Below the pieces are notes generated by a model that was not told where the DNA came from, made no database searches, and saw nothing but the letters and a program-made list of their open reading frames with translations. DNA of 64,000 bases from Rhodamnia argentea (lineage: Eukaryota; Streptophyta; Magnoliopsida; Myrtales; Myrtaceae), in the NCBI RefSeq assembly GCF_020921035.1, contig NC_063155.1:23987294-24051293 (forward strand). The letters are read 5' to 3'. This document shows, one piece after another, positions 33,733-44,727 of the stretch (positions are counted from its first letter, which is position 1; every line of letters begins with the position of its first letter). Made by a program: the position numbers and the translations under genes.

Positions 33733-36680
33733 ACGAACCAGACCTAAGCAACGTGTCACATTAGTTAATCAAGCAAAGTGACTAGTTTCATTGTTAGCAT
33801 TGCACAAGACACAATGTGGTTCCATCTAAGAAAAAGATCAGGTAAATAGGGCCACATTGGGTCATGTTATAGGAATAATGCATCTTATGGTTCCTACAAG
33901 TCACATCTTTCTTTCTTATTGGGAAAAAATCGAGATCCCGAGTGCAAGTCCGATACCTCAAGCGGTGGTCGCGGTCGCTAAGGTGGCGGGAGGTGCGGTG
34001 GCGAAGCGGCTAAGGGCAACGGTCCAGTTGGTTTAGGTCGAGTTAGGGCTCGTATTCAGTAGGAAAACTATACGGTTGGACACGCGTCGGAATGCGATGA
34101 AAGGAAAACATAAGCCTCAGATTTCCCTGATGACGTGATGGAACGGAGTACTTTGTTTTTTCAGAGAGGCAACTTCGAAGCACTTGCGAAAACATAAGCA
34201 AATTTTTCCAAGAGAGGGTGCGTGCATGCAACTCCTAAACCGTTCAAACACGGAACGGAACGTGATTTAGATGTTTTTTTTTTAGTGTGTGCCGCGAAGT
34301 CGATTGTGTCGGCGAACAGAGAACAGGGTTTGGTTGGGACTGTTTAGTTGGGAGAAGTAAGTGGGAAAAACCCATAATTTAAAACGACTCCGGCGTCGTT
34401 TTGCCGTCAAAGTCAACACTCGGCACGACAGATTCTGAAGTCGTCTCGTACAGGAAGCATCCACTTCCACAGCAGCAGCCGCAAGGAACGTGAACGGCGA
34501 ACTAAGCTCGAGAAGCACGTGATCGAATTGTCTTCTTTGCGTTTTTCTCGCTTGGTGGGATCCTCCATTATGGCCAGTAGTCGGTCAGAGTCAGACATTA
34601 TCATGGAGCCTCCTCCCGATTCCCCCGCCAATGGTTTTTTGCCCACGAAAGCTCGAAGGAAGCTTCCACCGCAGGTGACCATGTCCGGTCTCGAGAGGGC
34701 TCGACCGTCTTGGCTTCGGGTCTCTTTTGGTTTTTTCCCTTGGATTGGCTCGACAAGCCGACTTGGTCTTTCGTCAGGATCGCGAGGAGGTTCTCAATTC
34801 AAAGATTTGAACTGAAATTTCCTTTCCAAGGACATCGGTTGTGTATCTGCATCCCATATTTCGGGTACGTCCAGGTCAAAAGTGATGAACCGGCCTGTTT
34901 GAATGTTGAGTGCGCTTAAAAAGACGCACTTCTAAGGTCGTTTCTTTTGCCGTTCGGGGGGTTCCTACGTCAAGACGGGCTACCTGAAAATTCATACACG
35001 CCGCCTTACGGGCCGCATGAACCGGTTAGGCACGAACCTTTGGTCTGTATGAGCAGTTTGCGCGGGATTGGCTAGATTTGAAGGGGGCTGACTCGCGTTA
35101 CCGAGGTGGAAATGCTCTCAATGTCCCGACCTATTGGGAGTCTAGGTAGGTTAACAGATATTTTCATTTCCGACCATGGCATCGATTAGTCAGCAAGTTT
35201 TAGGTCGAATAATATTGACAAAGTTAAAATCTCCAAAGCGAATCATGTAAGAGTGCTTGTGATGTGTGTGACCTTGTTTGAGATTGTAACTTATTGTTTT
35301 ATGGAATTGTTCTAATAAGGTAAGTTATAAAGATTCTTAATTAGTCTAATATGGGCCTACATTGTGTAGAACGAGTTGATCCCGACTTGTGATAAGATGG
35401 CTTAACCGAAAACTCTATAATCTAACCTCAATGCATAAACAGTCTCTCATAAGGAGCAGTAATAGAATTGCGTCGTAAAGAAAAGTCTCATTGAACCACC
35501 AATATAGAGGGCAATAGAAAAGAAGCATTTAAACTCCGGATCGTCGATATTCTGCATCAAGAACGATGGGTTCCAAATCAGGTGCACAAATCTATTACCG
35601 TGTTTCTAAATTCTAGTTACAATGATCTCGGAGTGCCGTTTTCGCGGCTTACAAACCGAATTATCTGGGGCCCTCTCTTTTCTTTTCCTAAGCAATAAAG
35701 GATTGATATTGAATTGTGAATTCAGTTTTCAATTGCCTACACAGTAGGTGATGACGCTATTAATCTCGAGAAGACAGCCTATGAAAGGAATTCGCACATT
35801 AGATTGTCGGTCTCTTTGGGCAAGAAATGAAATTTGACCTGTTATAACTTCCTCCCCGCTAATTATTCCAACTACCTTTGGAAAAGGCAATTTTGCTTCT
35901 TCAAGCTAAGGATGTTCGCATCCCACGAAGAATTGCTTTTCTTTAGTTGGCCGTTCGTACGAGACTTCTTTTTGTCTACGATTGCTCGTTCTAAATCAAA
36001 GTCCAACAACTTGACTATTCTCGGGGAGGGTGACGTCATATATAATTTTTTGTGTCTTTGTCAAATTTAATCCAGCACCTTCTTCATAATTTCTACAACG
36101 GAAGCTCGCAAATTGACTTTCCTTAAGGTCACTCTACGATGTGACCTCCAAGTTATGTCGCTCTTGACACCGGGCACAAAATCCGAGCTCAAATCGTAAA
36201 TAAGTCGAACGGCCAAAACCAAATATGGCAATGCAGCGCTCGCTCGCAAGGCACATCGACAGAACGAACGGTAGTTATCGATCACGAGCTTTCAACGGGC
36301 AGAGTCAAGTGACGTACGCGACGCGTGTCGGCAATCGACCGGCTCGAACCCGTGCACAAAAGTTAAAGACCGAGTCAAAGAAGATCAATTAGCGGGGGAA
36401 TAACCATTGCTGAACATCCTTAGGGCAGCGAGCAATTCAATATAGTAGAGACCTTTTCACGTGCCAAAAAAAAAAACCACCAAATGAATGTGCAGAAGGA
36501 CTTAGAATTACGAGCTGAGCTAAGATATGGAGACGAAATTCCGCTTCGTGCAAGGTAATGTGACAGGAGCGTCCTTCGATGTCAATTTTTTTCACCGTGA
36601 ACGTCTGAACTTAGGAATTAGAGAATTTTCCTTTTGGCCAAATCAGCTACCTCCATTTTCGTAACCGCATATTACACGAA
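33733..36680. other. Intergenic region with one weak candidate exon
   Basis: Apart from the candidate at 34.57 kb there is no recognisable coding sequence. Several GC-richer segments (33.95-34.03 and 34.92-35.11 kb) encode nothing identified. Confidence 0.4.
34570..34815 (+). CDS. Weak hypothetical first exon
   Basis: An ATG in good context (ATTATGGCC) begins MASSRSESDIIMEPPPDSPA and stays open to 34815. A possible donor occurs at CCGCAG/GTGACC (about 34674), after roughly 35 codons. The preceding DNA resembles a 5' leader. No downstream exon or family could be recognised. It may be the remnant of a gene start or chance. Confidence 0.2.
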   Translation: MASSRSESDIIMEPPPDSPANGFLPTKARRKLPPQVTMSGLERARPSWLRVSFGFFPWIGSTSRLGLSSGSRGGSQFKDLN

Positions 36681-36683
36681 TAT

Positions 36684-37270
36684 CAAAAAATTATTTACAA
36701 AGATCATAAACCTTTTTGACGATTAGTCATTTTAGTTATAATTCTTTTAATTGTGCTAATTTAATGCTAAAATTTTGTGCGATTTATCAATTTTGATTGG
36801 AAAATGCTAATGTGACAATCTACTCGGTGTCGGATGTCCTAAGTAGCATGACAGATGCGGACGTGGACAATTTTTTTAAAATTTTTCTAACTTTTTTCAT
36901 TACTTTTTCCTTTTTTCCTATTTGTCTTTTCTTCCCTCTTTCTTTTTTTCGAACTCTTGGCCGACGAGGTAGCTGGCCACAGGCTGGTCCGGGTGAGGGC
37001 ATCTAGTCCCCAACCATGGGCGTCGGGCTCTCGCCTAAACCGAGTGATGGTCTTGCATGTGGCCGACAGCCTCACCAGCTGAGATTTGGAAGAAAATGGA
37101 AAAAAGAAAATGGAAAAGAACAAAGGAAACATAGAAAAAAAATTTTAAAAAAATTCACATGGCGTTTTCCAATTAAAATTGGCCCAAATGACTAGATGCA
37201 CAACGTCAAACGGTTTAGGACTCATGTGGTACAAATACAATAAGTTTAAAACTTTTTTAGTAATTTTCCT
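36684..37270. mobile_element. Foldback element, copy I
   Basis: The right end 'aactttTTTAGTAATTTTCC' is well preserved. The left end 'aaaaaattatttacaaagatcataaac' is eroded. Pyrimidine (36.88-36.95 kb) and purine (37.09-37.14 kb) tracts flank a GC-rich core, as in the other copies. Confidence 0.7.
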
Positions 37271-37710
37271 AGTAAATATCTCAATGGATTATAAGGCAAA
37301 TGAATAAGATTAATACTTTATCCCATCTCTCTCTCTCTTGCGTTTTTAATTTCTAATTTATATCTTACGGACAATCTTATCCTGCAAATTTTAAATTTAA
37401 AGGTCATTTATGTCATTTTCTCTTTATTTTGAGTATTTGCCTTTTCATTAATCAATTTATAAAATGACAATTAAAACTGCATACGAATACCACCTTGGTA
37501 GTTGGCACTTGGGGTTGAAGCTGAAGGTATGGTCGATGTCACTCTGTACCTCTTAAGTTGCGTTTGGTTCAACATTTGAAATGAGTTTTGAAAAAATGCA
37601 AATGCATTCAACCTACTCTACCTCTAAGCTTTTCTACAAAATTATGTAGAAGCTACTTTTCGATGAAGTCTAGTTAGGTACCGATAATATGACTAACCTA
37701 TTCCAATCAA
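37271..37710. other. AT-rich spacer
   Basis: I see no gene or repeat between foldback copy I and the plastid-derived segment. Confidence 0.4.
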
Positions 37711-37711
37711 G

Positions 37712-38000
37712 ATATTCCCGTTATTGCTTCGACTCATACTCCCCAACAAGCAAATCCCGCTCTAATAGCTTTGAATAAATTAAATACATGCATTAAGATA
37801 CGCAGGCTTCTTATTCCACAACGACGAAAGCACTTGTTCACCCTTTCATATACTAGGAGATTTCACTTGGAAAAGAAAATGTTCCATACTAATAGATTTG
37901 GGTCCATAATCATAGGTTTTCAATATACGAGATCTTATAGCACATACCAATAAGGCCCTATCGATTAGTATTACACGGAAGAAATCAACTCTAGAATACC
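37712..38000 (+). pseudogene. ycf2: Nuclear plastid DNA: fragment of ycf2
   Basis: The translated segment reads [12 protein letters not shown], then [38 protein letters not shown]. This is the region of the very large plastid Ycf2 protein with the AAA-like domain. Further downstream, weaker remnants (a second frame near 37.94-37.99 kb) continue the same order. Stops and missense changes are present, and the piece is under 300 bp of a gene over 6 kb, so it is non-functional. Plastid-to-nucleus transfer is common in plants. Boundaries are approximate. Confidence 0.8.
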
Positions 38001-38352
38001 AACTTCCTTCCTTCGGAAAAACCGCCATTAGTCAAGGCTTACAAAGTTACTAGCTTACTACACATCGATAGAACTCCGGTGCACGTTCGGGCTCGCGTCT
38101 AAAGTCTACAAACTTCCAAAACAATGGTGGCGAACAGCGCTTGACCCTTGGCTAATTGCAACAGGCGTCCAACGATCCACACAAGCTCGCGCCATCAATA
38201 TCGGAGACTTCACTAATACCCTTTAAAAGTCGGTGTAAATCGCTTATTTACCAACTTATTAAAGAACTCAGCGGATTCGACCCAAAAAAAAAGAGAGAGA
38301 GAGAGAGAACTCGGCGGAGAAGGACCGTGTCATCGCTATTGCAACAGTGGCA

Positions 38353-38424
<72 letters not shown>

Positions 38425-39325
38425 ACCTTCGACGGCGTAGACTAGTGTGAATGAATTGGCAAATAAGAATGGCTAAGGACATGTGACTCCGTACGATGCG
38501 ATTAACTTGTGACATTGTTTTGGCGAAGGATAGGGACGGTCGGCTGATATGTGATGGGCCTGCGCAAGGGAGTACAACGGGCTCGAACTTGGCCTAATAT
38601 TATAATGGGCCAACATGGGCCCCAAATTGGGCCGGGGGAACCGCTCAAACTCAATTGCTCATCGTCGCAAAGAAGACTATGACAGTACATGCATATTAGC
38701 CCACATAAACGTGAACCCAACGAGCATCACGCTCCAACGCAACGCTGCTCTAAGTCAAATAACGTTTCTGATTTTCTTTTTTTTTTTCATTTGTATTATT
38801 TTTTCTTCGAAATAGAAAAAGAGCAAAATCCATTTGAAAATACAAATTGATTTTTTTGTGTTTCCAAAAACAGAAACAAGAAGTAGCTTATTTATTCCGG
38901 AGAACAAAAAGACGGGCGGAAACATTGTAGAAAAGCAAGTTCGGTGTAACTTAATGCTCATCTTTACAATCACGAGTCCATCGATCACCGGTCCCCACCG
39001 TCGACACCGATCTTCGATTGCAGAAAAAATCATTTCTACTCAAAAATTTTTCCCGAGAACAGCAATGTTGCCAAACGCACCATTATATTTCGAAATTTGA
39101 ACTTTGCGGGATAAGATTGTTTGTAGGATTGAATTGAAATTGAAATATGCAAAGAGAGATTGGATGACAAATTAATTTATGCATTTGCCATATAATCCTT
39201 TAACATTAAGGCTGGTTTGTTTATGAAAAACTTTTTTTGAGATATCATGTTTTCGATATTTGGCTGTGAATTGAAAATGAATTAAAAAAATATTTTAGTT
39301 TGTTTGATAAGAAAGTCGGAAATTT
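38001..39325. other. Intergenic region without a recognisable gene
   Basis: Contains a long (CT)n tract at 38.36-38.42 kb. Other reading frames lack recognisable domains. Around 39.2-39.32 kb the sequence resembles AT-rich repeat DNA like that at 17.6-17.9 kb. Confidence 0.4.
38355..38422. repeat. (CT)34 microsatellite
   Basis: An uninterrupted CT run of 68 bases, the longest in the window. Other CT/GA tracts lie at 44.40-44.42, 44.70-44.72, 48.28-48.31, 49.50-49.52, 53.10-53.14, 54.27-54.29, 61.815-61.854 and 62.35-62.37 kb. Confidence 0.95.
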
Positions 39326-39329
39326 GTTG

Positions 39330-39720
39330 AATGGGCGTTGTGTCTTACGTGATATAATCGCACTAACGTGGACACTTTTTATATTTTTTTAGCAATTTAT
39401 TTACTTTGCTTTCTTTCTTTCTTCCCTGGTCAGCATGCCTCGACGAAGGCCAGCAAAACGAGGGCCAACGAGCTCAAGCCTCGCCAACTTTGGAAAGGAT
39501 CGACCTCGCTAGAGGCTCTCGAGGCCGGCCCACGCTTATGGCGGTTGCCGGCTGTCGCCTTTGTGGAAATTACGTCACGCCGACTTGGCGCGCCCATTGA
39601 TTTAGGTGAGATTTTCGAGGGACCAATAGGGCGCGAAATAATTGACGAGCTTTCTAGAAAATGGAAAAAATTAAAGGAAAAAAAGGAAAAACGCGGCAAT
39701 GAAATGTTCCTAGCTTTCTA
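39330..39720. mobile_element. Foldback element, copy K, truncated
   Basis: The pyrimidine tract (39.41-39.43 kb), GC-rich core ('cctcgacgaaggccagc...gatcgacctcgctagagg') and purine tract (39.66-39.69 kb) are recognisable. The outer inverted arms are missing or eroded. Confidence 0.5.
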
Positions 39721-40007
39721 GATGAGCGAACTGCTGACCAATCACCTTTCAGAAGGAAGTCCTCGGGAGGACTTTTTGGTCATTTCCACCATCTTCATCG
39801 TTGATACGACTTCTCAATCACCGTCAAAATCCATCGCGGATCAAGTCTTCGGGGCAATTCGACCATAAAGAATCGAACTCTTGGTGGCTAGGAAGAAGAG
39901 TCGAATCGAAGAGATCGGAGAGAAGAATACCCAACAGCTCGCCATTTCCGTCTTCGATCGGAGAATAAGTTCTCTTCAGTTGGATCGCCGCATCGCCGAC
40001 AATTGCG

Positions 40008-41783
40008 ATGGAGAAGAAGGATGAGCCGGTCATCGGAGTCCCGTACTATGTGGCAGAGAACCCCTACCAGGCCGGGGCGATACCCCCGCACGCCATCTTC
40101 GGCGATCCGAAGGGGATTCCGCTCCAGCAGACGATCTACCGGGACACTCCCGCTCCCTTCAGCTGCGTCTACTGTGGCGATTCCGGGGTCACCACCGTCA
40201 AGTACTCATTCGCTTCTCTCTCTCTACCCCCCTTGGTTACTTGTGCTTCTGGCTAGGGCTTCTTTCTAGTGGTTTTGAGCGAGGTTTGGGTATCTCCATA
40301 TTATGCATCAAGTGATTGCTGTCGCAACGCAAGCTTTCGTTGACTTTTCTCTGTTGTTTCTTCTGTTTGTGATTGGTTGTATGGAATCGGAATCCAATTG
40401 GAGTTGAATTCCTCAAATTCCAGTCGAGAATCGCATGTTCTTGCCATTGGAATTTGCATTTTTTGAAACTTTGTAATTTTGCAAATTGGAGTTAAGTAGT
40501 TCGGGCATTACCAATAACGACAAAGGGAATTGGGCTGTCTCATGCTAACCCATGACAGTGTACTTCATCGTATAATGGTCAAATTTGGTCGATGATGGCC
40601 TTGGAGGTGAAGGTCCAATATCGTAAAGATGATAGTCATGGCAGACTGTTGGTGGTGGGAGGGTATTGGTAGTATTGACTAACTGAGGTGGTGGTTTATG
40701 GTGGTCATGCGGGGGGGTATGACGACAATGATGGCAGAAATCTACGCTTGAACAAGCTGAATTGGAGGATTCCAAATCCTCCCCCCCCCGCCCCTCCTCG
40801 TGGAGTATGATTGAGCCGCGGTTTCAGTCTTCTGCTCTTTCTTTAGTGGTGAAGCATCATACTTTTGCATTTCCTTGGTTGCCTTTTTTTCATTCCTCTG
40901 GAAATTGAAACTTTGGTTGTTTGAAAGTGTAGGGTTCTGATAACCGGTATTGTTCATACTTTCTTAGGTTCTGTTTTCTGTTATTATATCAGCTCTCCTG
41001 GGACATTCAGGCTAATGTTTACAGTTGAAGTTTATTACTGAAAGCCCATTTAAATCGTCTTGATTCTCGAGGAAAACAAGAAATTGAAAATTTGTATTTT
41101 ACATGACACGAATAGCCTGTCGTCTTTGTTTGTTTATTGGTTAGGTGTTTTAAGAGAAATCACTCCCTTTCCTATATAAAAAGGCATTGTCAGTTGGTAC
41201 TCTGTCAACCAAAGATTTCATAAATCTGACACACTCTCTAGATTAGTTGCAAGTTGCAGTGCATTTTCCAAACTTCTGAGTGATTGTTTACCTAGAAATC
41301 ACATGTTTGCAGGTAACTTATGTAGTAACTTATGAAATGACACAAAACTGGAAAACCTTTGTGGAATTGTCGGTGTTCAGGAAGACTTTTCTGGATAGTG
41401 GATGGTGGTGTGTGTAGCAACTTCTCATGTTTCGTTTTGTTTTCCAGATCAAAGCCTAGTCTGGCAGCCGTTGTTGGTTGCATGATGCCGATGATGCTCG
41501 GAATTTGCTTTCTTTGTCCTTCAATGGACTGCCTCTGGCATAAATATCACTACTGCCCAAACTGCAAACAAAAGGTTGGACTTTAATTATGTGTATGATT
41601 TCACTTTATTTGCTAATCTACCAGGCAACCGGTTCTCGGTCGTGAAAATCTGTTGGGCATTTAGGTTGATCTTTCATGTTGACAAATCAACCTTTGTAGG
41701 TTGCTGATTTCAAAAAGGCAGACGCTTGTGCTGTGATGGATCCTCCACACTGGAATCAAGAGAGCTTTGCATTGCCAGCATGA
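40008..41783 (+). CDS. GILP: LITAF-domain protein, GILP type
   Basis: Three exons, 40008-40201, 41448-41574 and 41700-41783, join in frame with GT-AG borders to give 134 aa, the length I recall for Arabidopsis GILP. The N-terminus has a proline-rich, tyrosine-containing segment (GVPYYVAENPYQAG). The LITAF domain starts with FSCVYCG and ends with YHYCPNCKQK, the two Cys pairs that bind one zinc. Between them is the hydrophobic stretch VVGCMMPMMLGICFLCPSM that inserts into the membrane. The tail is DFKKADACAV. Known role: plant GILP binds LSD1 at the plasma membrane and limits hypersensitive cell death. The start is the only ATG in good context before the conserved region. Intron 1 is 1.25 kb. 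Confidence 0.92.
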
Positions 41784-42203
41784 TATGCCGCATCATAGAT
41801 ATACCTTCTGCCAATACATACCTGTTCATGTCTCTTGTGGTTCCTTTTTCGGAGTATGTTCTGTATATGCTTCTGCTACATGTATTTTATGGAAATACCT
41901 GTGGATACGTACTCGCATATATGGTTCTGCATAAATGTCCATTTCTTGTGAAGGTAAAGACTCGATGTTTTGTTAATATACCGGGTTGAAATTCGCGAAT
42001 GAGCATCAATATCTTAAAACTAGCACCGCTGATAGCAAAGATTACGTCTTGATTTTTGGCAATCATTTTCCTGGTTTCAAGTTTCTGCTGTTAACCCTCA
42101 CGATTCATGGTTTCCTTGTTATGTGCTCTCTGCGTCTCCTTATCCAGAGAGAACATGTAAGTTACCGAGGCAAACCATTAAGAGTTATTTAGTGAGCTGA
42201 ATC

Positions 42204-42438
42204 TAGGCATGGTCACAGGTCGTGAACCGCCGCTTCCGGTTTGTGGCCACTATGGAACCGGAACCGGCCCTTGAAGGGGCGGTTCCGGTTCCCCGGGGGG
42301 GAAGGGGGAAGGGGGAGGGGGGGAAAGAGCCGTATGCTTTTTTTTTTGGCCTGTTTGGAACCTGCCTGTGAGGGATCGGGCTGGTCCTGGTCAACGGACC
42401 GGTTCCGGGCCCAAACCGGCCCGTGGCTATGTCTAGTT
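42204..42438. mobile_element. Small MITE-like GGTTCC repeat
   Basis: The ends CTAGGCATGGTCAC and the inverse of CTAGACATAGCCAC form imperfect terminal inverted repeats of about 14 bp. TGAAT flanks both sides. The inside is rich in 'ccggttcc' words and has a G-run (42.29-42.32 kb). It is non-coding. Confidence 0.6.
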
Positions 42439-42439
42439 G

Positions 42440-43450
42440 AATCACTTGACAGATTCTAATTTTCTCATTAGTTGAGCTAACTGATCAACTAATTCTCAAA
42501 TCACTTGTGGAGGGTAAGTTGATAAATTAGGGTTGGAGATCGATCTATTTAGTTACCTTGCAGCTTAGGAGATTTTATTTTACTGAAAGTTGAAGTCATG
42601 TGGGTTCCGGGAACTTGAGGATCTTTGATCCTTCAGAGTAGCCACACCTCTTCCGCGAGTTGAATCCTCTCTTAATACTTGCAAATGAATGTTCATGGCC
42701 CGGCCTGGTCTGTTACATCGGTCTCTTCCCGCTTTCTTTTATGTCATAGGCCGGCCTGGTCTGTTTCCGCTAAGTCTCCCCGTGCATTTCCAAAATCCAA
42801 TATGCCCTCTCGCCGCCCCACGCTATGAAATTAAAGGAATCGGTACATAGACTCTCGCGATCACAGGCGCGAGATGATTTGGCAACCACATTGTATACTC
42901 GACAAATGTTTGGTAGCATGAACGGAAGGGTCTACATGACGAGCCAGTTCACGTTGCGGGGAAGCATATAGCTTCGAGAGCATATCGAAATGCTCGGTGC
43001 TGTTACCTGCAACATGCAGAGATAATGCACATTTCAAAGTGCCTTCTGTGGTAAGGATGACTCCACGACCGCCGCCGCTGCACTTGGAGATGAAGCTCAT
43101 CGGGTTGGACGGATCGGTAATGTGACAATTAGATGATGAATTGGAACTGACAGTCGCCGAATTAGCTCATTTTATAAAAAAACGAAAAGCCACACGCGAA
43201 AGCTGCCCTCAATTTAGTAATGTTCTACTTTTGTCCTGAGAACTTGAAATTTTCATAGGGAAAACCGGTTGTTCTTGTTTGTTATTGGATCAAATTCGCT
43301 CGCCCTTCTTTCATCATCTGACTCGATACGCCATGTATTTATCGAAGGTGGCTATTAGGTGTGTAGTCTTGTTGCTCTCTTCCAACTCCTGACGAAAAGC
43401 GACGAAAATTGACGAACCAAAAAACAAAAAGAAGGGATGAGGCAGAACTT
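42440..43450. other. Spacer without a recognisable gene
   Basis: Probably beyond the 3' end of the GILP gene. A 79-codon minus frame at 42861-43100 has no recognised domain. Confidence 0.4.
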
Positions 43451-44116
43451 GGGAAAATTACCAAAAAAAGTCCAAAACATATTGTAATTGTGTCAATTCA
43501 GTCCTAAACATGTTACAATTATGTTAATATAATTCTAAACCTTTTTGTATTTATGTCAATTCATTCCATTTGGGCCGGTCTTGACATAGACAAATTTTAA
43601 TAATATTCAAATATTTTTCAATATTTTTTTCTTTTTCTATTTTTGTTTAGTGGCGGGCGAGGTGTTGGTAGCAAGGTTTGCTGGAGCTCGCTTACCATTG
43701 GGTGAGGGCCGCAAAGCCCTCGCCGGCCGCGAGCGAAGGTCGCCTTGCCTGTGGCCGCAAAGGCCGTCCACGCCTCGTGATGAGGCTCTGCTCAAAATGC
43801 GAGCTTTTCTCAAGGGATTCAATCTTTCACAGTTTTCGAGTTGGGAAAGATAGTGAGTAGGGTGGGCTCGCGAGGCGAGGGCTGCGAAACCCTCGCCTAT
43901 TGATCTGCGAGCTTCGATGACCCTCGCCTACCACGGCTCGCTAGGCAATGAAAAAAAATAACAAAAATAAAGAGAAATAAAATAGAATAAATTCAAAAAA
44001 TATTAAAATATTATAAAAAATTTCACATCAAGGCCAGCCAAATGGATTAAATTGACACAAATGCAAAAGGTTTATGACTAAATTGACAAAATTATAATAA
44101 GTTTAGGACATTTTGG
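43451..44116. mobile_element. Foldback element, copy J
   Basis: The left end is GGGAAAATTACCAAAAAAAG, then TCCAAAACATATTGTAATTG. The right end 'acaaaattataataagtttaggac', then 'attttgg', is its inverse. The GC-rich core (43.65-43.94 kb) has repeated 'gagggctgcgaaaccctcgcc' words in both senses. The flanks share GGCAGA, a possible remnant of a target duplication. Confidence 0.75.
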
Positions 44117-44696
44117 GCAGACGTGTATTTCATTGGGCCTATTAGATTTCGATAATTGAAGCTTTAACATGGTTAGAACATGTGTTAAAGTGTCTATTGA
44201 AAAAGTGCATACCGTTCATAGAAGTTTCAATGCGTCATGAGAAGTGTAGAACCCTAGAAGGAAATGCGCTCCCGATTGGATCTTGCAACTCACTTTTCAT
44301 AAGACTAAGTTCATGTTACGCATGTATCTTTGCAGGGAGGACGAAGAGCGATGGTTCGTGGTCGTGGTGGCAACGAAGGCAACAGTGATGGCAGATGAGA
44401 GAGAGAGAGAGAGAGAGAGATCGGCGAGGTGTGATTAGGAAGAGGGAAATAATATTTCGGATTTACAGATGTTATTAGGACACCGCGATTTGACAAGAAA
44501 AAACTTTCAACGTGAAAGATGGGCCGACAAGACGAAGAACGGCAGCTCCACCATATTCCTCTCGTGGTTGACGACACAGGAGTTCCGCATAATCTGCAGC
44601 AACGTAAACTGATGTGCGAGGCCTCAGTTGCTTTCTTATCAGACTCAAACCTCTCTGTCTAATGCAAACTACAGGCGCCTAGTTTGTCTCTTCTTT

Positions 44697-44727
<31 letters not shown>

